From Blastococcus sp. LR1 (lineage in GTDB: Bacteria; Actinomycetota; Actinomycetes; Mycobacteriales; Geodermatophilaceae), in NCBI RefSeq assembly GCF_020166105.1, contig NZ_JAIUJY010000006.1:124001-188000 (forward strand): DNA of 64,000 bases, read 5' to 3'. This document shows positions 27,191 through 36,128 of this stretch, piece after piece (within the stretch, counting starts at the first letter, position 1; every line of letters begins with the position of its first letter). The notes under the pieces are model-generated. The model had not been told where the DNA came from. It did not search any database and saw nothing but the letters and a program-made list of their open reading frames with translations. The position numbers were made by a program, and so were the translations under genes.

Positions 27191-29365
27191 TCAATCGTCG
27201 TCGTCGGCGACGGCTTGCTCGTCGGACATGTCGATGTCGCGCTGCTCGCGATAGTCCCGGAACACGTGCAGCAGGCTGCGGCGGGATGAGGGGTCGACCA
27301 ACCAGAAAGCCCAGCCGTTCTCGGCAGTGCCAGAGACGGCGCGCGCCGCTCCGGAAGGCGTGGCGTGGCGCACACCGTCGACGTCCAGGGCACCGTCGTG
27401 CAGCACAGTGGCCGTACGACCTTCGACGCGCTTGCGCTTGGCGTACAGGAGCGTGCCCTCAGTGAGCAGTCCGGCAGTGATCAGATCCGCAACGTTCGCT
27501 TGACGCATCGGTCGCTTGGCAGGTCGCTCGACTACTGGCCTGTGGCCTTCGGGGACGGGCCACACCTCCAGCAGGTCGTCGACCAGCGATTCGCCACGAG
27601 CCTCGATGGTCGCCTCGTCCCAACCGTCGCGTCCGGTGTCACGAAGGTGCCTGTTCAACATGAGGACGTCGTGAGCTTCCAGTGCCGCTCGCTTGCCGCC
27701 GTCGCCGAGCCATGGCCCGTTGGACACCTTGCTGTTGAGCTTCCCGGTGAGCAACGTGAGGTTGCCGAGGGTGTCGACCAGCGCCTCCCTTTCCGCGGCC
27801 GAGATGCCCGAGGTCAGCGGCCAATGCTGCTGCCACTTGCGCGGCAGGATGTGCTCGATGGCGTACGAGCCGCGCGCTACCCGTTCGCCGCCCAGGCCCG
27901 ATGTGTTGTCACGCCACCCACGCCGGTGGTCCTCGACCCCTTCCAGCACCATGCGCACGCGGGCCCGCGACAGCCGGCGATAGGCGGCGAGCGTGGCGAG
28001 CTCATCCCGCACCTCGCTGTCGGCCGGCCAGTATCGATTCGCTCCCGCCTGCCCGGCGAGATACTTCTGGACCAGATCCCCGGCCTGCTCCCGGCCCTGC
28101 GCCCGCACGTGGGTGATCAGCTCACCGACGAGCTGGGTGTAGGACTTCGACGTAGCGCGTACCAGCATCCGACGGACCATCCAGCTTTCGACGACGCCGA
28201 GCGCCTTCTGCACCTGATCGGCTGGAACGGGTGATTCATCGGGGTCGAGAAGGAAGAGGACGAAGGGCTTGATGACTTCGCTCTCCAGGACGCCAGATCG
28301 ATAGGCGAAGAGGCCCAGTCGGTCGATGGGACCCGTGAGCTGTCCTGCTCGGTCGACGAACTCGCGGTACACGAGAGAGGCCCTGTGCACCTGAGCGAGC
28401 AGTTCTGGCATGGACAGGCCGGATTCGAAGTCGGCGTATCGCTTGAACCGTTGGAAGACCTCTCGCGCGAGGATCTCCTGCCCCGTCCGCGAGATGAGCC
28501 ACTGATTCAAGAACATCGATGAGCGCTGATGCTTCACGCGCCCCGCGCTGATCTCGGCCTCCCAGAACCCCGTCTCGAAGTCCTTCCAATGTTTCTCATA
28601 GGCGGCTTGCACATCCGCGCCAGACTCGCTGAGGCGCTGGAAGATGAAGTTCTTGATGAGATCGGCCGCCGTGAGAACGGCACCGCGGGCGTTCAGCGTC
28701 TCGAAGATCTCCTGCGCGTTCTCTTCGGCCGTGAGGTCTATGACGACGAGCTGCATGAGTTCGCGCACGGCGCGCTCGAGGGCGGCGGCACGGACGGCTG
28801 GCTCTTCGGCGCCCGCCATGAGCCAGTCGCGGGCGCTGGTTCCGAAGAACTTGTGTGCTTGAACCAGTCGGCTGTCGCGGTGCTGGAGCTGCTCGTACGC
28901 AACCGGAGGTCGGGCCGCCATGACCTCGTGGAACGACGGCAAATCCTTGGTGGTCGGACGGACCTTCAGTCCGTCGTCCTGCTGCTCCCAGTAAGCCTCG
29001 TCGTTGACGACGAGGCTCTCGATCCGCTTCGCGGGCTGAAGCGCGCCCACTCCCACCAGTTCGGCGTGCAGGGCGTCGAGCAGCAACTGGAGCGTGGTCA
29101 AGCGTTGCTGACCGTCGATGACGGTGCGCTCCTGCATGGTGCCCATCTGGTTCTGGATCTGCTGCACCACGATCGCGCCGAGGAAGTGCGGCTGCTGCTT
29201 GTCGTGCGGGTTCGCCAGGACGCGCTCGGCCACCCGGACCACATCGCCCCACAGCGGCTCCCACTGATCGTCCTCGTTCCAAACGTACGGACGCTGGAAC
29301 AGTGGAACGACGAGACGCTGAGGCTGCATGAAGATCGACTGCGGGGTTCGGACCTGCGTCTCCAT
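27191..29365 (-). CDS. GmrSD-type DUF262-DUF1524 protein with RAMA-like C terminus
   Basis: A 724-residue fused restriction protein. The N-terminal DUF262 domain has the ParB-like VPLFQRPYVW motif near residues 20-29 and the hydrolase loop IDGQQRLTTLQ near 83-93 (the DGQQR motif needed for NTP use in GmrS). A helical middle follows. DUF1524, an HNH-like nuclease, covers about residues 520-590 with IEHILPRKW and LGNLTLLTGKLNSKVSN. The last 100 residues contain ADLITAGLLTEGTLLYAK and TPSGAARAVSG...NGWAFW, the pattern of RAMA domains, which occur in restriction and methylase proteins. GmrSD enzymes cut modified phage DNA, so this is probably a type IV restriction enzyme with RAMA as a possible base-modification reader. 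Stop-proximal DDDD tail. ATG start. Confidence 0.85.
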   Translation of the reverse strand: METQVRTPQSIFMQPQRLVVPLFQRPYVWNEDDQWEPLWGDVVRVAERVLANPHDKQQPHFLGAIVVQQIQNQMGTMQERTVIDGQQRLTTLQLLLDALHAELVGVGALQPAKRIESLVVNDEAYWEQQDDGLKVRPTTKDLPSFHEVMAARPPVAYEQLQHRDSRLVQAHKFFGTSARDWLMAGAEEPAVRAAALERAVRELMQLVVIDLTAEENAQEIFETLNARGAVLTAADLIKNFIFQRLSESGADVQAAYEKHWKDFETGFWEAEISAGRVKHQRSSMFLNQWLISRTGQEILAREVFQRFKRYADFESGLSMPELLAQVHRASLVYREFVDRAGQLTGPIDRLGLFAYRSGVLESEVIKPFVLFLLDPDESPVPADQVQKALGVVESWMVRRMLVRATSKSYTQLVGELITHVRAQGREQAGDLVQKYLAGQAGANRYWPADSEVRDELATLAAYRRLSRARVRMVLEGVEDHRRGWRDNTSGLGGERVARGSYAIEHILPRKWQQHWPLTSGISAAEREALVDTLGNLTLLTGKLNSKVSNGPWLGDGGKRAALEAHDVLMLNRHLRDTGRDGWDEATIEARGESLVDDLLEVWPVPEGHRPVVERPAKRPMRQANVADLITAGLLTEGTLLYAKRKRVEGRTATVLHDGALDVDGVRHATPSGAARAVSGTAENGWAFWLVDPSSRRSLLHVFRDYREQRDIDMSDEQAVADDDD

Positions 29366-29822
29366 GGCGCCACGTTGTCACAGCCCGTAAGAGCCCGCAC
29401 GCACGGAATCTCGGGGTCGAGATGGCGGTGTTGCTGCGGTGGAGTCCTCGCTCGAGACGTCGAGTCGACCGCGGCCTGAGCGCCAGCGGCTAGCTGCGCG
29501 ACGCGATCGAGGTCGAAGACCAGGCTCGCGAGTTCCTTCCTCGCGTCGGTGGCGGCCGGGTACCTGAGCACCGGCAGCCACCGGTCGGGCTCTACGACGC
29601 ACGGCACCTTGGTCAGCCGCGGCTCCTCGTTGGACAACGGGAGACCGATGCCCTTCTTCCTCTCGATCAGCCGGGTGAGCCGGTCCTCCAGGCGGTCGAA
29701 CTGGAGCGTGCCGTCGATGCGTTCGCACGAGCAGTGCGGGCAGGCGATCAGCGTGTGGGTCGTCGTCCTTCAGTCTTCCCGCTCCGGAGTACGACCTGTG
29801 GGTGCGCCGTGGTGGAGGACAT
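29366..29822 (-). pseudogene. Frameshifted remnant of a small zinc-ribbon gene
   Basis: An ATG at 29822 with a GGGAAG motif opens a frame beginning MSSTTAHPQVVLRSGKTE that stops after 24 codons. In the -1 frame immediately after, a protein-like frame runs on: CPHCSCE knuckle, FDRLEDRLTRLIERKKGIGL, EPRLTKVPCVVEPDRWLPVL, DARKELASLVFDLDRVAQL. It has no start of its own and runs into the DUF262 gene without a natural stop. A 14-bp direct repeat (29758-29771 and 29832-29845) flanks the break. This fits a decayed or truncated gene; a functional start further in (TTG at 29637) cannot be excluded. The rest of the gap to 29975 shows only the promoter region of the enoyl-CoA hydratase gene. Confidence 0.4.
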
Positions 29823-29975
29823 GAGCTTCCCGGTCGTCGTCCTTCTGGGCAGGGACGGACGCGCGATGTGTCGTTGCGGGACCGGGCGCTGACCGCCGCC
29901 TCGGCCGTGGTCTGATGCCTGTCAGGTGGTGGTGACCGACGACGGCGTCGGTCCGCTCGGTGGAGAGGTGGACTC

Positions 29976-30722
29976 GTGGCCGGAACTGGCGAGGTGCTGC
30001 TCGAGGTGGATGGCGGCGTGGCGATCGTGACGTTGAACGCCCCGGACCGGCGCAACGCGCTGACGCCCGGGATGGCCGACGAGCTGATCGCGACGTTCGA
30101 CGAGGTGGACGCCAAGCCGGAGGTCGGCGCGTTGGTCATCCGCGGCGTCGGCAAGTCGTTCTGCGCCGGCGGCGACGTCGCGACGCTGACCTCGGCGGGC
30201 AAGGACCCTGCGGCCCCGGACGCCTACGAGGGCATGGGCAAGATCTACGACTCCTTCTACCGGCTGGGGCAGGTCCGCGTGCCCACGGTTGCCGCGGTGC
30301 GTGGCTCCGCGGTCGGCGCCGGCATGAACATGCTGCTGGCGACCGACCTGCGGATCGTGGCGAAGGACGTCCGGCTGCTGGCCGGCTTCCTCAAGCGCGG
30401 CATGCACCCGGGGGGCGGCCACTTCGTGATTCTGTCGCGCCTGATCGGCCGCGAGGCAGCGGCTGCGATGGCGCTGTTTGGTGAGGAGATCAACGGCGAC
30501 AAGGCGGTCGAGCTCGGCCTAGCCTGGGAGGCGCTGGACGACGCCGCGGTCGAGAACCGTGCGATCGAACTGGCTCAGCGCGTCTCTGCCGACCCCGAGC
30601 TGGGCCGGATCGCGGTGAGCAACTTCCGCAAGGAGGTCGTCAACGGGGCGATCCCGTGGGACGTCGCCATGCAGTCCGAGCGCCCTGCCCAGATGTGGTC
30701 GATGCGCCGATCGGCAGGCTGA
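29976..30722 (+). CDS. Enoyl-CoA hydratase/isomerase family protein
   Basis: A 248-residue crotonase-fold protein. The oxyanion-hole motifs are LVIRGVGKSFCAGGDV and AAVRGSAVGAGMNMLLATDLRI. The usual catalytic Glu positions are occupied differently (FLKRGMHPGGGHFVILSRLIG), so hydratase activity is not certain; isomerase, hydrolase or decarboxylase activities are alternatives. It would act on an acyl-CoA in the cytosol. It interrupts an otherwise restriction-rich stretch and has the high GC of the core genome, which suggests it is an original resident. GTG start at 29976. Confidence 0.85.
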   Translation: MAGTGEVLLEVDGGVAIVTLNAPDRRNALTPGMADELIATFDEVDAKPEVGALVIRGVGKSFCAGGDVATLTSAGKDPAAPDAYEGMGKIYDSFYRLGQVRVPTVAAVRGSAVGAGMNMLLATDLRIVAKDVRLLAGFLKRGMHPGGGHFVILSRLIGREAAAAMALFGEEINGDKAVELGLAWEALDDAAVENRAIELAQRVSADPELGRIAVSNFRKEVVNGAIPWDVAMQSERPAQMWSMRRSAG

Positions 30723-30727
30723 GCTTC

Positions 30728-31045
30728 GTGGCAGGTGATCTGTCGTTATTCGGTGACGAGCCAGGGGAGGAGCCGGATCAACCGGTTCGCAGCGAGACCT
30801 CAATCGCGGACTGGCTGGTCAGCGACATCAGGGCGGCACTCAACGCCCGCGGCCTGACGACCATGGCCACGCGGCAGCACGCGATCGAGGCGGCCGTTGG
30901 AAGGCCAGTTGCGTCTTTACGCTCGTTGACGCGCGCCGAGGCCATGCGAGTCCTGTCCCTGCTCGTTTCACCGGAGACGCCGCAGCGTAGCCAATCCTCG
31001 GCGTGGGATGACCGCGACGAAGACACATGGATCGACCGACTCTGA
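30728..31045 (+). CDS. Hypothetical protein, 105 aa
   Basis: Starts with GTG five bases after the hydratase stop, so probably co-transcribed. It begins MAGDLSLFGDEPGEEPDQP, an acidic tail, then a compact domain (IADWLVSDIRAALNARGLTT ... RQHAIEAAVGRPVASLRSLT ... EAMRVLSLL) and ends DEDTWIDRL. The middle helices resemble the small helical modules that follow SSB- or recombinase-like proteins, but I cannot name it. Base composition starts to drop here, marking the left edge of the lower-GC segment. Confidence 0.55.
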   Translation: MAGDLSLFGDEPGEEPDQPVRSETSIADWLVSDIRAALNARGLTTMATRQHAIEAAVGRPVASLRSLTRAEAMRVLSLLVSPETPQRSQSSAWDDRDEDTWIDRL

Positions 31046-31986
31046 GGATTCGCCCGGACGGTCGCCTGAGCATTTGAGCCCGAGAGTCCGGTTGGGGAAA
31101 GCCTGCTAAATGCCGCTGCTCGCGGCCGCCGATTCGACACCTCCGCCATTTTGGTGAGGGCGACCGGCGCGACATGCCCTTCAGGTTGCTCCGCGGTAAG
31201 TAGGGCAGCGCATTCGGTCCTCGAAAGGCGAAGTCTCCGCACATCCGACCGACGAATTGCACGGACCGACCAGCCCCAGGTGGCAATTGGTTGCGGCTTA
31301 AGTCCAGCACGCTCGGCCTCGGCGCAGAATCGGCGCAACTTTTGTTGCGACTCGGCTAGCGTCCACCACTCCTTCGCCATGCCAAAAGTATGGTAGTCGA
31401 TGGCGACGGCCAGCCGTGACTGGCCCTAACCTCGGGCGGCGCAGTGCCAACAGGCGGGCGAGCGGATCGACCGTCCCCCGTTTCGGTGATATGAAGGCGT
31501 TGTGGCGTTCAGTAAAGCCTATAAGCAGCCCTAGCCCAAGTGCTGGGAAACGTCGGCGACTGCTACCGGGGTTCAAATTCCCGTGCGAACGCCCGACCGG
31601 TGCGTCACAGGCCGCCCAGGTCTCCTACGGCGAGGAGCTAGGCGACACCGAGCGCCAGCAGTTGCCAGCGGACAGTGATCCCGAGTCACTGACGCCTACT
31701 CAGGCTTGCCGGTCCGACCGCATACGACGAAACTGGACCGGCCGGCGGGTGCCCGAGAGCGTCACCGTGACCGGATGCGGGGACTCCTGGGGCGAGTGGT
31801 GCGTGCGGCGCCTGCGGATCCTGTGACCTTCGCCCGACGCGCCGTCGGAGGGGTCGATGAGCAACCAGTTTCGGGCATACTTGGGCGCACTAGCCCGCTG
31901 AACTGGGGAAACGTGGTTCTGTCGGCTCCAATCACTAGCGTCGACCTCGCCGACATCGAAGCCGTCCGACGAAGGAGCCCCCCACT
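31046..31986. other. Long low-GC gap without a convincing gene
   Basis: 941 bases. A minus-strand frame from 31380 begins MAKEWWTLAESQQKLRRFCA and looks protein-like for about 80 residues (RAIRRSDVRRLRLSRTECAAL), but then runs antisense through the preceding gene, so it is at best a truncated gene. Plus-strand frames (31416-31826, 31706-31990) have no RBS and no recognisable content. The bases just before 31987 hold GAAGGAG, the RBS of the methyltransferase. The low coding density suggests gene decay or past insertion. Confidence 0.4.
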
Positions 31987-33132
31987 GTGAGCAGTTCCGT
32001 CCGCAACGCCGCCGAAGCCGGGCGCGCAGATTCGGAGCCTGTCGCAGATCGAGCCAAGCTCGGCTCAGCGTCGATCAGTCAGCTCGATGACTGGGGCAAG
32101 CAGCTCCTCGAGCCGAGCCTCACGTTCACACCGGGTGATGCGCGCAGGACGGGACTTCCGGACGACTCCGTCGATCTCATCGTTACCTCGCCGCCCTACT
32201 GGAACAAGCGCGACTACGGCCACTCGAACCAGATCGGTCTCGAACCAACCGCCGACGCCTATGTTAACTCGATCATGGCGTGCCTAGAGGAGTGGCGGCG
32301 GGTGCTACGGCCGCATGGCTCCGTGTTTCTGAACGTCGGCGACACCTACTTCAATAAGTCCCTTCTTGGTATTCCGGGACAGATCGAGTGGCAGGCCGCT
32401 AAGGGCAAGTGGCTGATCCGCAACCGCATCATCTGGGCCAAGGAGTCCGGAATGCCGGAACCGGCCAAGAATCGACTCGCCAACCGACATGAGTACATCA
32501 TTCATCTGACTCTCAAGCCGACCTACTATTACGACCTTGTTGGTTACGCCGATGAGTTCGGTAACGGTGCCAACCCGGGCGACGTTTGGACAATCAAGCC
32601 TGAGCGCAACATGGGCCTGCACCTCGCGCCGTATCCGCGCGAACTGGTGCGTCGGGCCATCAAACTTGCGGCACCAACGCAGGTCTGCTCGACGTGCAGC
32701 ATCCCGCGCAGACGGGTGATCGAGCGCACGGCGGAACTCGACCCGTCCCGTCCGCAAGCCCGACGCGCGATGGAACTGGCCAAGGAAAAGGGCCTGACCC
32801 CCGAGCACATTCGCGCCATCCAAGCCTTCGGAGTCTCGGATGTGGGGAAGGCCACCAAGTTCCAGAATGGCACCGGTCGCAACAGCGCTGAGGTCCAGCG
32901 GCTTGCCGCTGAGGCCAAGATCGCCCTCGGCGGCTACTTTCGCGAGTTCACTTTCGCCAAGAAGCACACGGTCGGCTGGACCGACTGCGGTCACGGGACA
33001 CCGGGCCGCGGGGTTGTCCTGGATCCGTTTGCGGGGACGGGAACGACGCTGAGGACGGCCATCGAGGAAGGCCGCGATGCAATTGGCGTCGACCTGGTGA
33101 ACTGGATGGATCAGCCGGAAGTCGGTGCCTGA
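31987..33132 (+). CDS. Beta-class DNA methyltransferase (TSPPYW)
   Basis: A 381-residue site-specific DNA methyltransferase. The catalytic motif IV TSPPYW is at residues 67-72, and the AdoMet motif I DPFAGTGTT is near residue 355, so motif order is IV then I (beta class). The SPPYW form usually means N4-cytosine methylation, though some N6-adenine enzymes carry it. Between them lies the target-recognition part with a zinc-ribbon-like pair (CSTC, then DCGH). The gene is convergent with and overlaps by 22 bases the mcrC-like gene, which suggests that the two halves form one restriction-modification locus. AAGGAG at 31973-31978 fits the GTG start. Codon choice is less GC-extreme than the flanking genome. 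Confidence 0.9.
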   Translation: MSSSVRNAAEAGRADSEPVADRAKLGSASISQLDDWGKQLLEPSLTFTPGDARRTGLPDDSVDLIVTSPPYWNKRDYGHSNQIGLEPTADAYVNSIMACLEEWRRVLRPHGSVFLNVGDTYFNKSLLGIPGQIEWQAAKGKWLIRNRIIWAKESGMPEPAKNRLANRHEYIIHLTLKPTYYYDLVGYADEFGNGANPGDVWTIKPERNMGLHLAPYPRELVRRAIKLAAPTQVCSTCSIPRRRVIERTAELDPSRPQARRAMELAKEKGLTPEHIRAIQAFGVSDVGKATKFQNGTGRNSAEVQRLAAEAKIALGGYFREFTFAKKHTVGWTDCGHGTPGRGVVLDPFAGTGTTLRTAIEEGRDAIGVDLVNWMDQPEVGA

Positions 33133-34511
33133 TCGATGGTGAGCCGCGCCAGGCCGGCCACCACCCGCGCCATGTCAGCTAGCGCTGCGTCCGTTCGTGT
33201 GTCGGATGAAAGGTCGAGCCGGTAGTCGTAGACGTCGATCGACCGCACGCGGCCGACGTAGAGCAAGCCTTTGCTGCCCCTGATCCATGGGTGGATCAAC
33301 AGGGTGAAGCTGAGGCCGTATCGCAGCGCGTAGGTGACGGCTTGCTCGACTTCGTCACGGTCGGGCAACGTGTCGGTGTCGACGGCCGCCCCGTGGATCG
33401 TGTTCTTGACTTCAGCGATCAGTGGGAACCTGCCGTCCAGCGTCTTGAGCACCACATCCGGTTGCGCTTTGCCGGCATCGCGGCTGGCTACCGCCCGCAT
33501 CGGCGTGCCGAATGGGGCCGGCAACGGAACCGGTACGTCGTACAGGTCGACCTTGCCGTCCGTGTTGCCGTCCAGCACTGCTACCGGCCAGCCTTGGGCG
33601 GCAGCGTGCTTTGCCAGGCTGACGCGGACGAAGTTCTCGAACAGCTTGTTGGTGTCGATCAGCAGCGAGCCGAGCTGGACATCACTGCCGCCGAGATCCA
33701 GGGCCAGGCCAACGCCGCGCAGGATCGCCACGGATAGGTCGAGCACCGGGCGGTAATAGGCACGCGGATCGGGTAGCGGGGCCAGCCCGAGCACCTGGGC
33801 GTCCTCCAAGAAGCGATAGCCAGGATCATCACTGACTTCCTCGAAGGCGTGGAACTGGCCGGCCAGTCGCGCGGCCTTGGATCGGTCCCCTCTGCGTGGC
33901 TGTGACCGTGTCTTCGTCAGGTGCTGGTGCACAACGTTCATTGCCGCCCGCACGCAGCGGTTGACGGGCGTATCGACAGTGCGCTCGAACCAGGAGTAGG
34001 CCGCCTTGTTCGACACGCTTCGGGCGGCGAACCGCTGAACGGTTCTCGTGAAGTCGACACGGCCATGTGGAAGATGCCCCTCGCCTTCGCGCCGTTCGTA
34101 GGCGCGCAGCAGGCCTGCGTCCAGCAAGTCATCGACGTAGCTCAGCAAAGCGTCCGTGTAGACATCCATCGCCCAGTCGTCCGCCGTGCCGCGAGTGGAA
34201 TAGTCGCGGAAGGCAGTCAATGGAAGCACGCTGTGGCCGGTCTCGATGACCATTCGCGTCAGGTTGGCGATCGGCACCCGGGGCTTGACGCGGACGACGA
34301 CGTGATCGTTAAGCGAAATGACGCCGACATACGACGTGGCCTGCAGTCGCAGCACGCCCTTCTTGAAGGTGGCGCGCAGAATATCGCGGCCGTCGATCTC
34401 CGAGCTGAATTTGGTCTGGTGGCCTTCGGTCACCCACAAGCTCGTGTCGATATCGACGTAGCCGTACTCGACGCAGTCGATCACGCTGACGCCGTTGCCC
34501 GGCACCGTCAT
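33111..34511 (-). CDS. mcrC: McrC-like restriction nuclease subunit
   Basis: A 466-residue McrC-family protein. The N-terminal part (YGYVDIDTSLWVTEG, then LRLQATSYVGVISLNDHVVV) is the McrC DUF2357-like barrel that stimulates McrB GTP hydrolysis. The nuclease core near residues 350-371 shows QPDVVL...LIAEVKNT, i.e. the D...E-x-K triad of PD-(D/E)xK enzymes. It would cut DNA when the McrB ring translocates. The start is the ATG at 34511, which overlaps the mcrB stop as ATGA; the longer upstream frame is ignored. Its 3' end overlaps the convergent methyltransferase gene by 22 bases. Confidence 0.9.
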   Translation of the reverse strand: MTVPGNGVSVIDCVEYGYVDIDTSLWVTEGHQTKFSSEIDGRDILRATFKKGVLRLQATSYVGVISLNDHVVVRVKPRVPIANLTRMVIETGHSVLPLTAFRDYSTRGTADDWAMDVYTDALLSYVDDLLDAGLLRAYERREGEGHLPHGRVDFTRTVQRFAARSVSNKAAYSWFERTVDTPVNRCVRAAMNVVHQHLTKTRSQPRRGDRSKAARLAGQFHAFEEVSDDPGYRFLEDAQVLGLAPLPDPRAYYRPVLDLSVAILRGVGLALDLGGSDVQLGSLLIDTNKLFENFVRVSLAKHAAAQGWPVAVLDGNTDGKVDLYDVPVPLPAPFGTPMRAVASRDAGKAQPDVVLKTLDGRFPLIAEVKNTIHGAAVDTDTLPDRDEVEQAVTYALRYGLSFTLLIHPWIRGSKGLLYVGRVRSIDVYDYRLDLSSDTRTDAALADMARVVAGLARLTIDQAPTSG

Positions 34512-35482
34512 GCAATGCCTTCCGGTGGTTCCGTTGGCGTTCGCACCGCAGGGGTCTCCGTGGCCACTCCCGGCGCGTCTAAAACGTGCTGCCACGCCGT
34601 TTCTAGACTCGCCCGCATGTTCTCATCGCGCCGGAAGGCCCGCAGTACAAGATGCTTGAGCTGGTACTCCCAGATATCAGTTAGCGTCGCTTCGTCACTG
34701 GCCGAGGAGAAATAGGCGTGCCCGACCGCCGCGGCAGCATTCTTATTCGCATGGCCGTTGATCCGATTGAACCAGCCGATGACGCGCCGCTTGAGGGTCT
34801 CGTCCATGCCGTTGTTCGTTAGGATCTCATTCAGCAACTCCGCGTCAGGGTCCATTGTGATTTTCGCAAATCGGCGTTCGAAGGCGGCATCAACCTCATC
34901 GACGCCGCGGTCAAAGGGATTCATCGTAGCAATGATGACAAGGTTGGCCGGCACCTTGATCTCGTCACCATTCGCGATGTTGAATGGCAGCTGACGTTTC
35001 GTCCGCTCTACATAAGTGAGCGCTTCGCCGAAGACGCGACCCACGTCCGCGCGCGATAACTCGTCGATTACCAGAACATACTTGTTGTCTGGGTCCTTAT
35101 CGGCGGCATCTACCAGCTGAAGAAACGGCCCTTCCTTGTATGTAAACCCGTGTACCGCAGGCTGGAATCCCAACATAAAATCCTCATACTGGTAGCTCGC
35201 GTGGAATTGAACGAAGCGGTAGCGGCGCTTGTCGTGGTCTGTCATGACCTGGGCGGTCGTCGCGGCGAAGAAGGACTTGGAGGTGCCGGGCGGTCCGGAA
35301 AGAATCACGCCGCCATAGACGTCGGCCAGGCGGATGATCTCTCGAATCAGCGGGTGGTCGGCCGGAATCTCGGGGGCATCGGGCGCCGATGACGCATGAC
35401 TGGCTGCCGCCGTCGCCATTACACCAATGCCGAGGTGGTCGGCCGTCAGGATCCTTACGCTGGGTACGAGTTGCTCAAACAT
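34508..35482 (-). CDS. mcrB: McrB-type AAA+ GTPase without DNA-binding domain
   Basis: A 324-residue AAA+ motor. Walker A is GPPGTSKS (residues 63-70), Walker B VLVIDEL (136-142), and the McrB signature is MNPFDR (187-192) followed by VDAAFERRF. It is short: canonical McrB has a separate N-terminal DNA-recognition domain, and here only about 50 residues precede the motor. The DNA reader must therefore come from elsewhere, most simply from the adjacent 35475-36128 product, with whose gene it overlaps by eight bases. McrB hydrolyses GTP to drive the McrC nuclease. ATG at 35482. Confidence 0.9.
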   Translation of the reverse strand: MFEQLVPSVRILTADHLGIGVMATAAASHASSAPDAPEIPADHPLIREIIRLADVYGGVILSGPPGTSKSFFAATTAQVMTDHDKRRYRFVQFHASYQYEDFMLGFQPAVHGFTYKEGPFLQLVDAADKDPDNKYVLVIDELSRADVGRVFGEALTYVERTKRQLPFNIANGDEIKVPANLVIIATMNPFDRGVDEVDAAFERRFAKITMDPDAELLNEILTNNGMDETLKRRVIGWFNRINGHANKNAAAAVGHAYFSSASDEATLTDIWEYQLKHLVLRAFRRDENMRASLETAWQHVLDAPGVATETPAVRTPTEPPEGIA

Positions 35483-36128
35483 CAGCTGGCTCCTCGATGA
35501 GGACCGCGTTCAGATCCGCCGGCTCAAACCAGGTGGGCGGCTCTTCAGGTTCCGTAGTAGTAAACAGCCGGGTGAACTCGTTGTTGGTTTCTGGCGGGTA
35601 GTCGAACTTAATGCGAAACCCAGCTATCAGGTCCGCAGCGCTCGCTTCCCCGGACAAAACGAAACCGTCGTTGCGGAGGAAGTAGGCGCCCATCGCTAGG
35701 GCCGAGACTGACCGGTTGTAGAGCATCTGCTGGTGTGCCAGATCCACGTGGTTGTCCGGCATGGCGTACGCGCTCTCGTTCGCACTGAGCCAGCTGCCGC
35801 TAGCCAGGCGTCGGATCGAACCCGGCGACCAACTGCCCGGGATATTGGAAGCGCGCCAGAAGGTGGACAGTGGCGTTCCAGTCCGCTTCCCACGGTCGAT
35901 CAGCGGAAAGTAGTAGGGCTTGGTCGGGTTACCTGGCATCTCAATGAGCGCCAACAGCTCATCGGACGAGGCCGACGCCTCCGTCAGTCTTCCGACTCGG
36001 GACTGCTTGCGCAGGTAGAGGTACATCACGAAGGTTGGGTGGAGCGGTTGTGCTCCGAGGGTGTCGATGGCCCAGCGCACAGCCCCCTTGCTCAGAACAT
36101 GGGTCGGCGTGGCACTGTCGTCAGGCAT
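35475..36128 (-). CDS. Unknown first gene of the mcrBC-like operon
   Basis: A 217-residue soluble protein that I do not recognise. It starts MPDDSATPTHVLSKGAVRWA, has an aromatic-rich centre (KPYYFPLIDRGKRTGTPLSTFW) and a segment with conserved-looking WSPGSIRRLASGSWLS, and ends in an acidic tail (TTTEPEEPPTWFEPADLN). No AAA+ or nuclease motif. It is the promoter-proximal gene of the operon and overlaps mcrB by eight bases. Since this McrB lacks a DNA-binding domain, this product is the natural candidate for the recognition subunit; that is inference. A TACGCT hexamer (36140-36135) ends six bases before the ATG, so the transcript may be leaderless. Confidence 0.75.
   Translation of the reverse strand: MPDDSATPTHVLSKGAVRWAIDTLGAQPLHPTFVMYLYLRKQSRVGRLTEASASSDELLALIEMPGNPTKPYYFPLIDRGKRTGTPLSTFWRASNIPGSWSPGSIRRLASGSWLSANESAYAMPDNHVDLAHQQMLYNRSVSALAMGAYFLRNDGFVLSGEASAADLIAGFRIKFDYPPETNNEFTRLFTTTEPEEPPTWFEPADLNAVLIEEPADV

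Noticed and set aside
29098-29637. 179-codon frame starting TTG, as a separate gene
   Set aside because: It runs 268 bases into the DUF262 gene; only its first part looks protein-like, so it is listed as a remnant.
31504-31593. tRNA-like segment: GGCGTTC and GAACGCC arms 90 bases apart and a GGGGTTCAAATTCCCG hairpin at 31567-31583
   Set aside because: The T-arm-like hairpin is not adjacent to the acceptor arms and no anticodon or D arm can be folded; probably chance, possibly a tRNA fragment.
31416-31826. 136-codon plus-strand frame in the low-GC gap
   Set aside because: No RBS, biased low-complexity composition and no recognisable domain.
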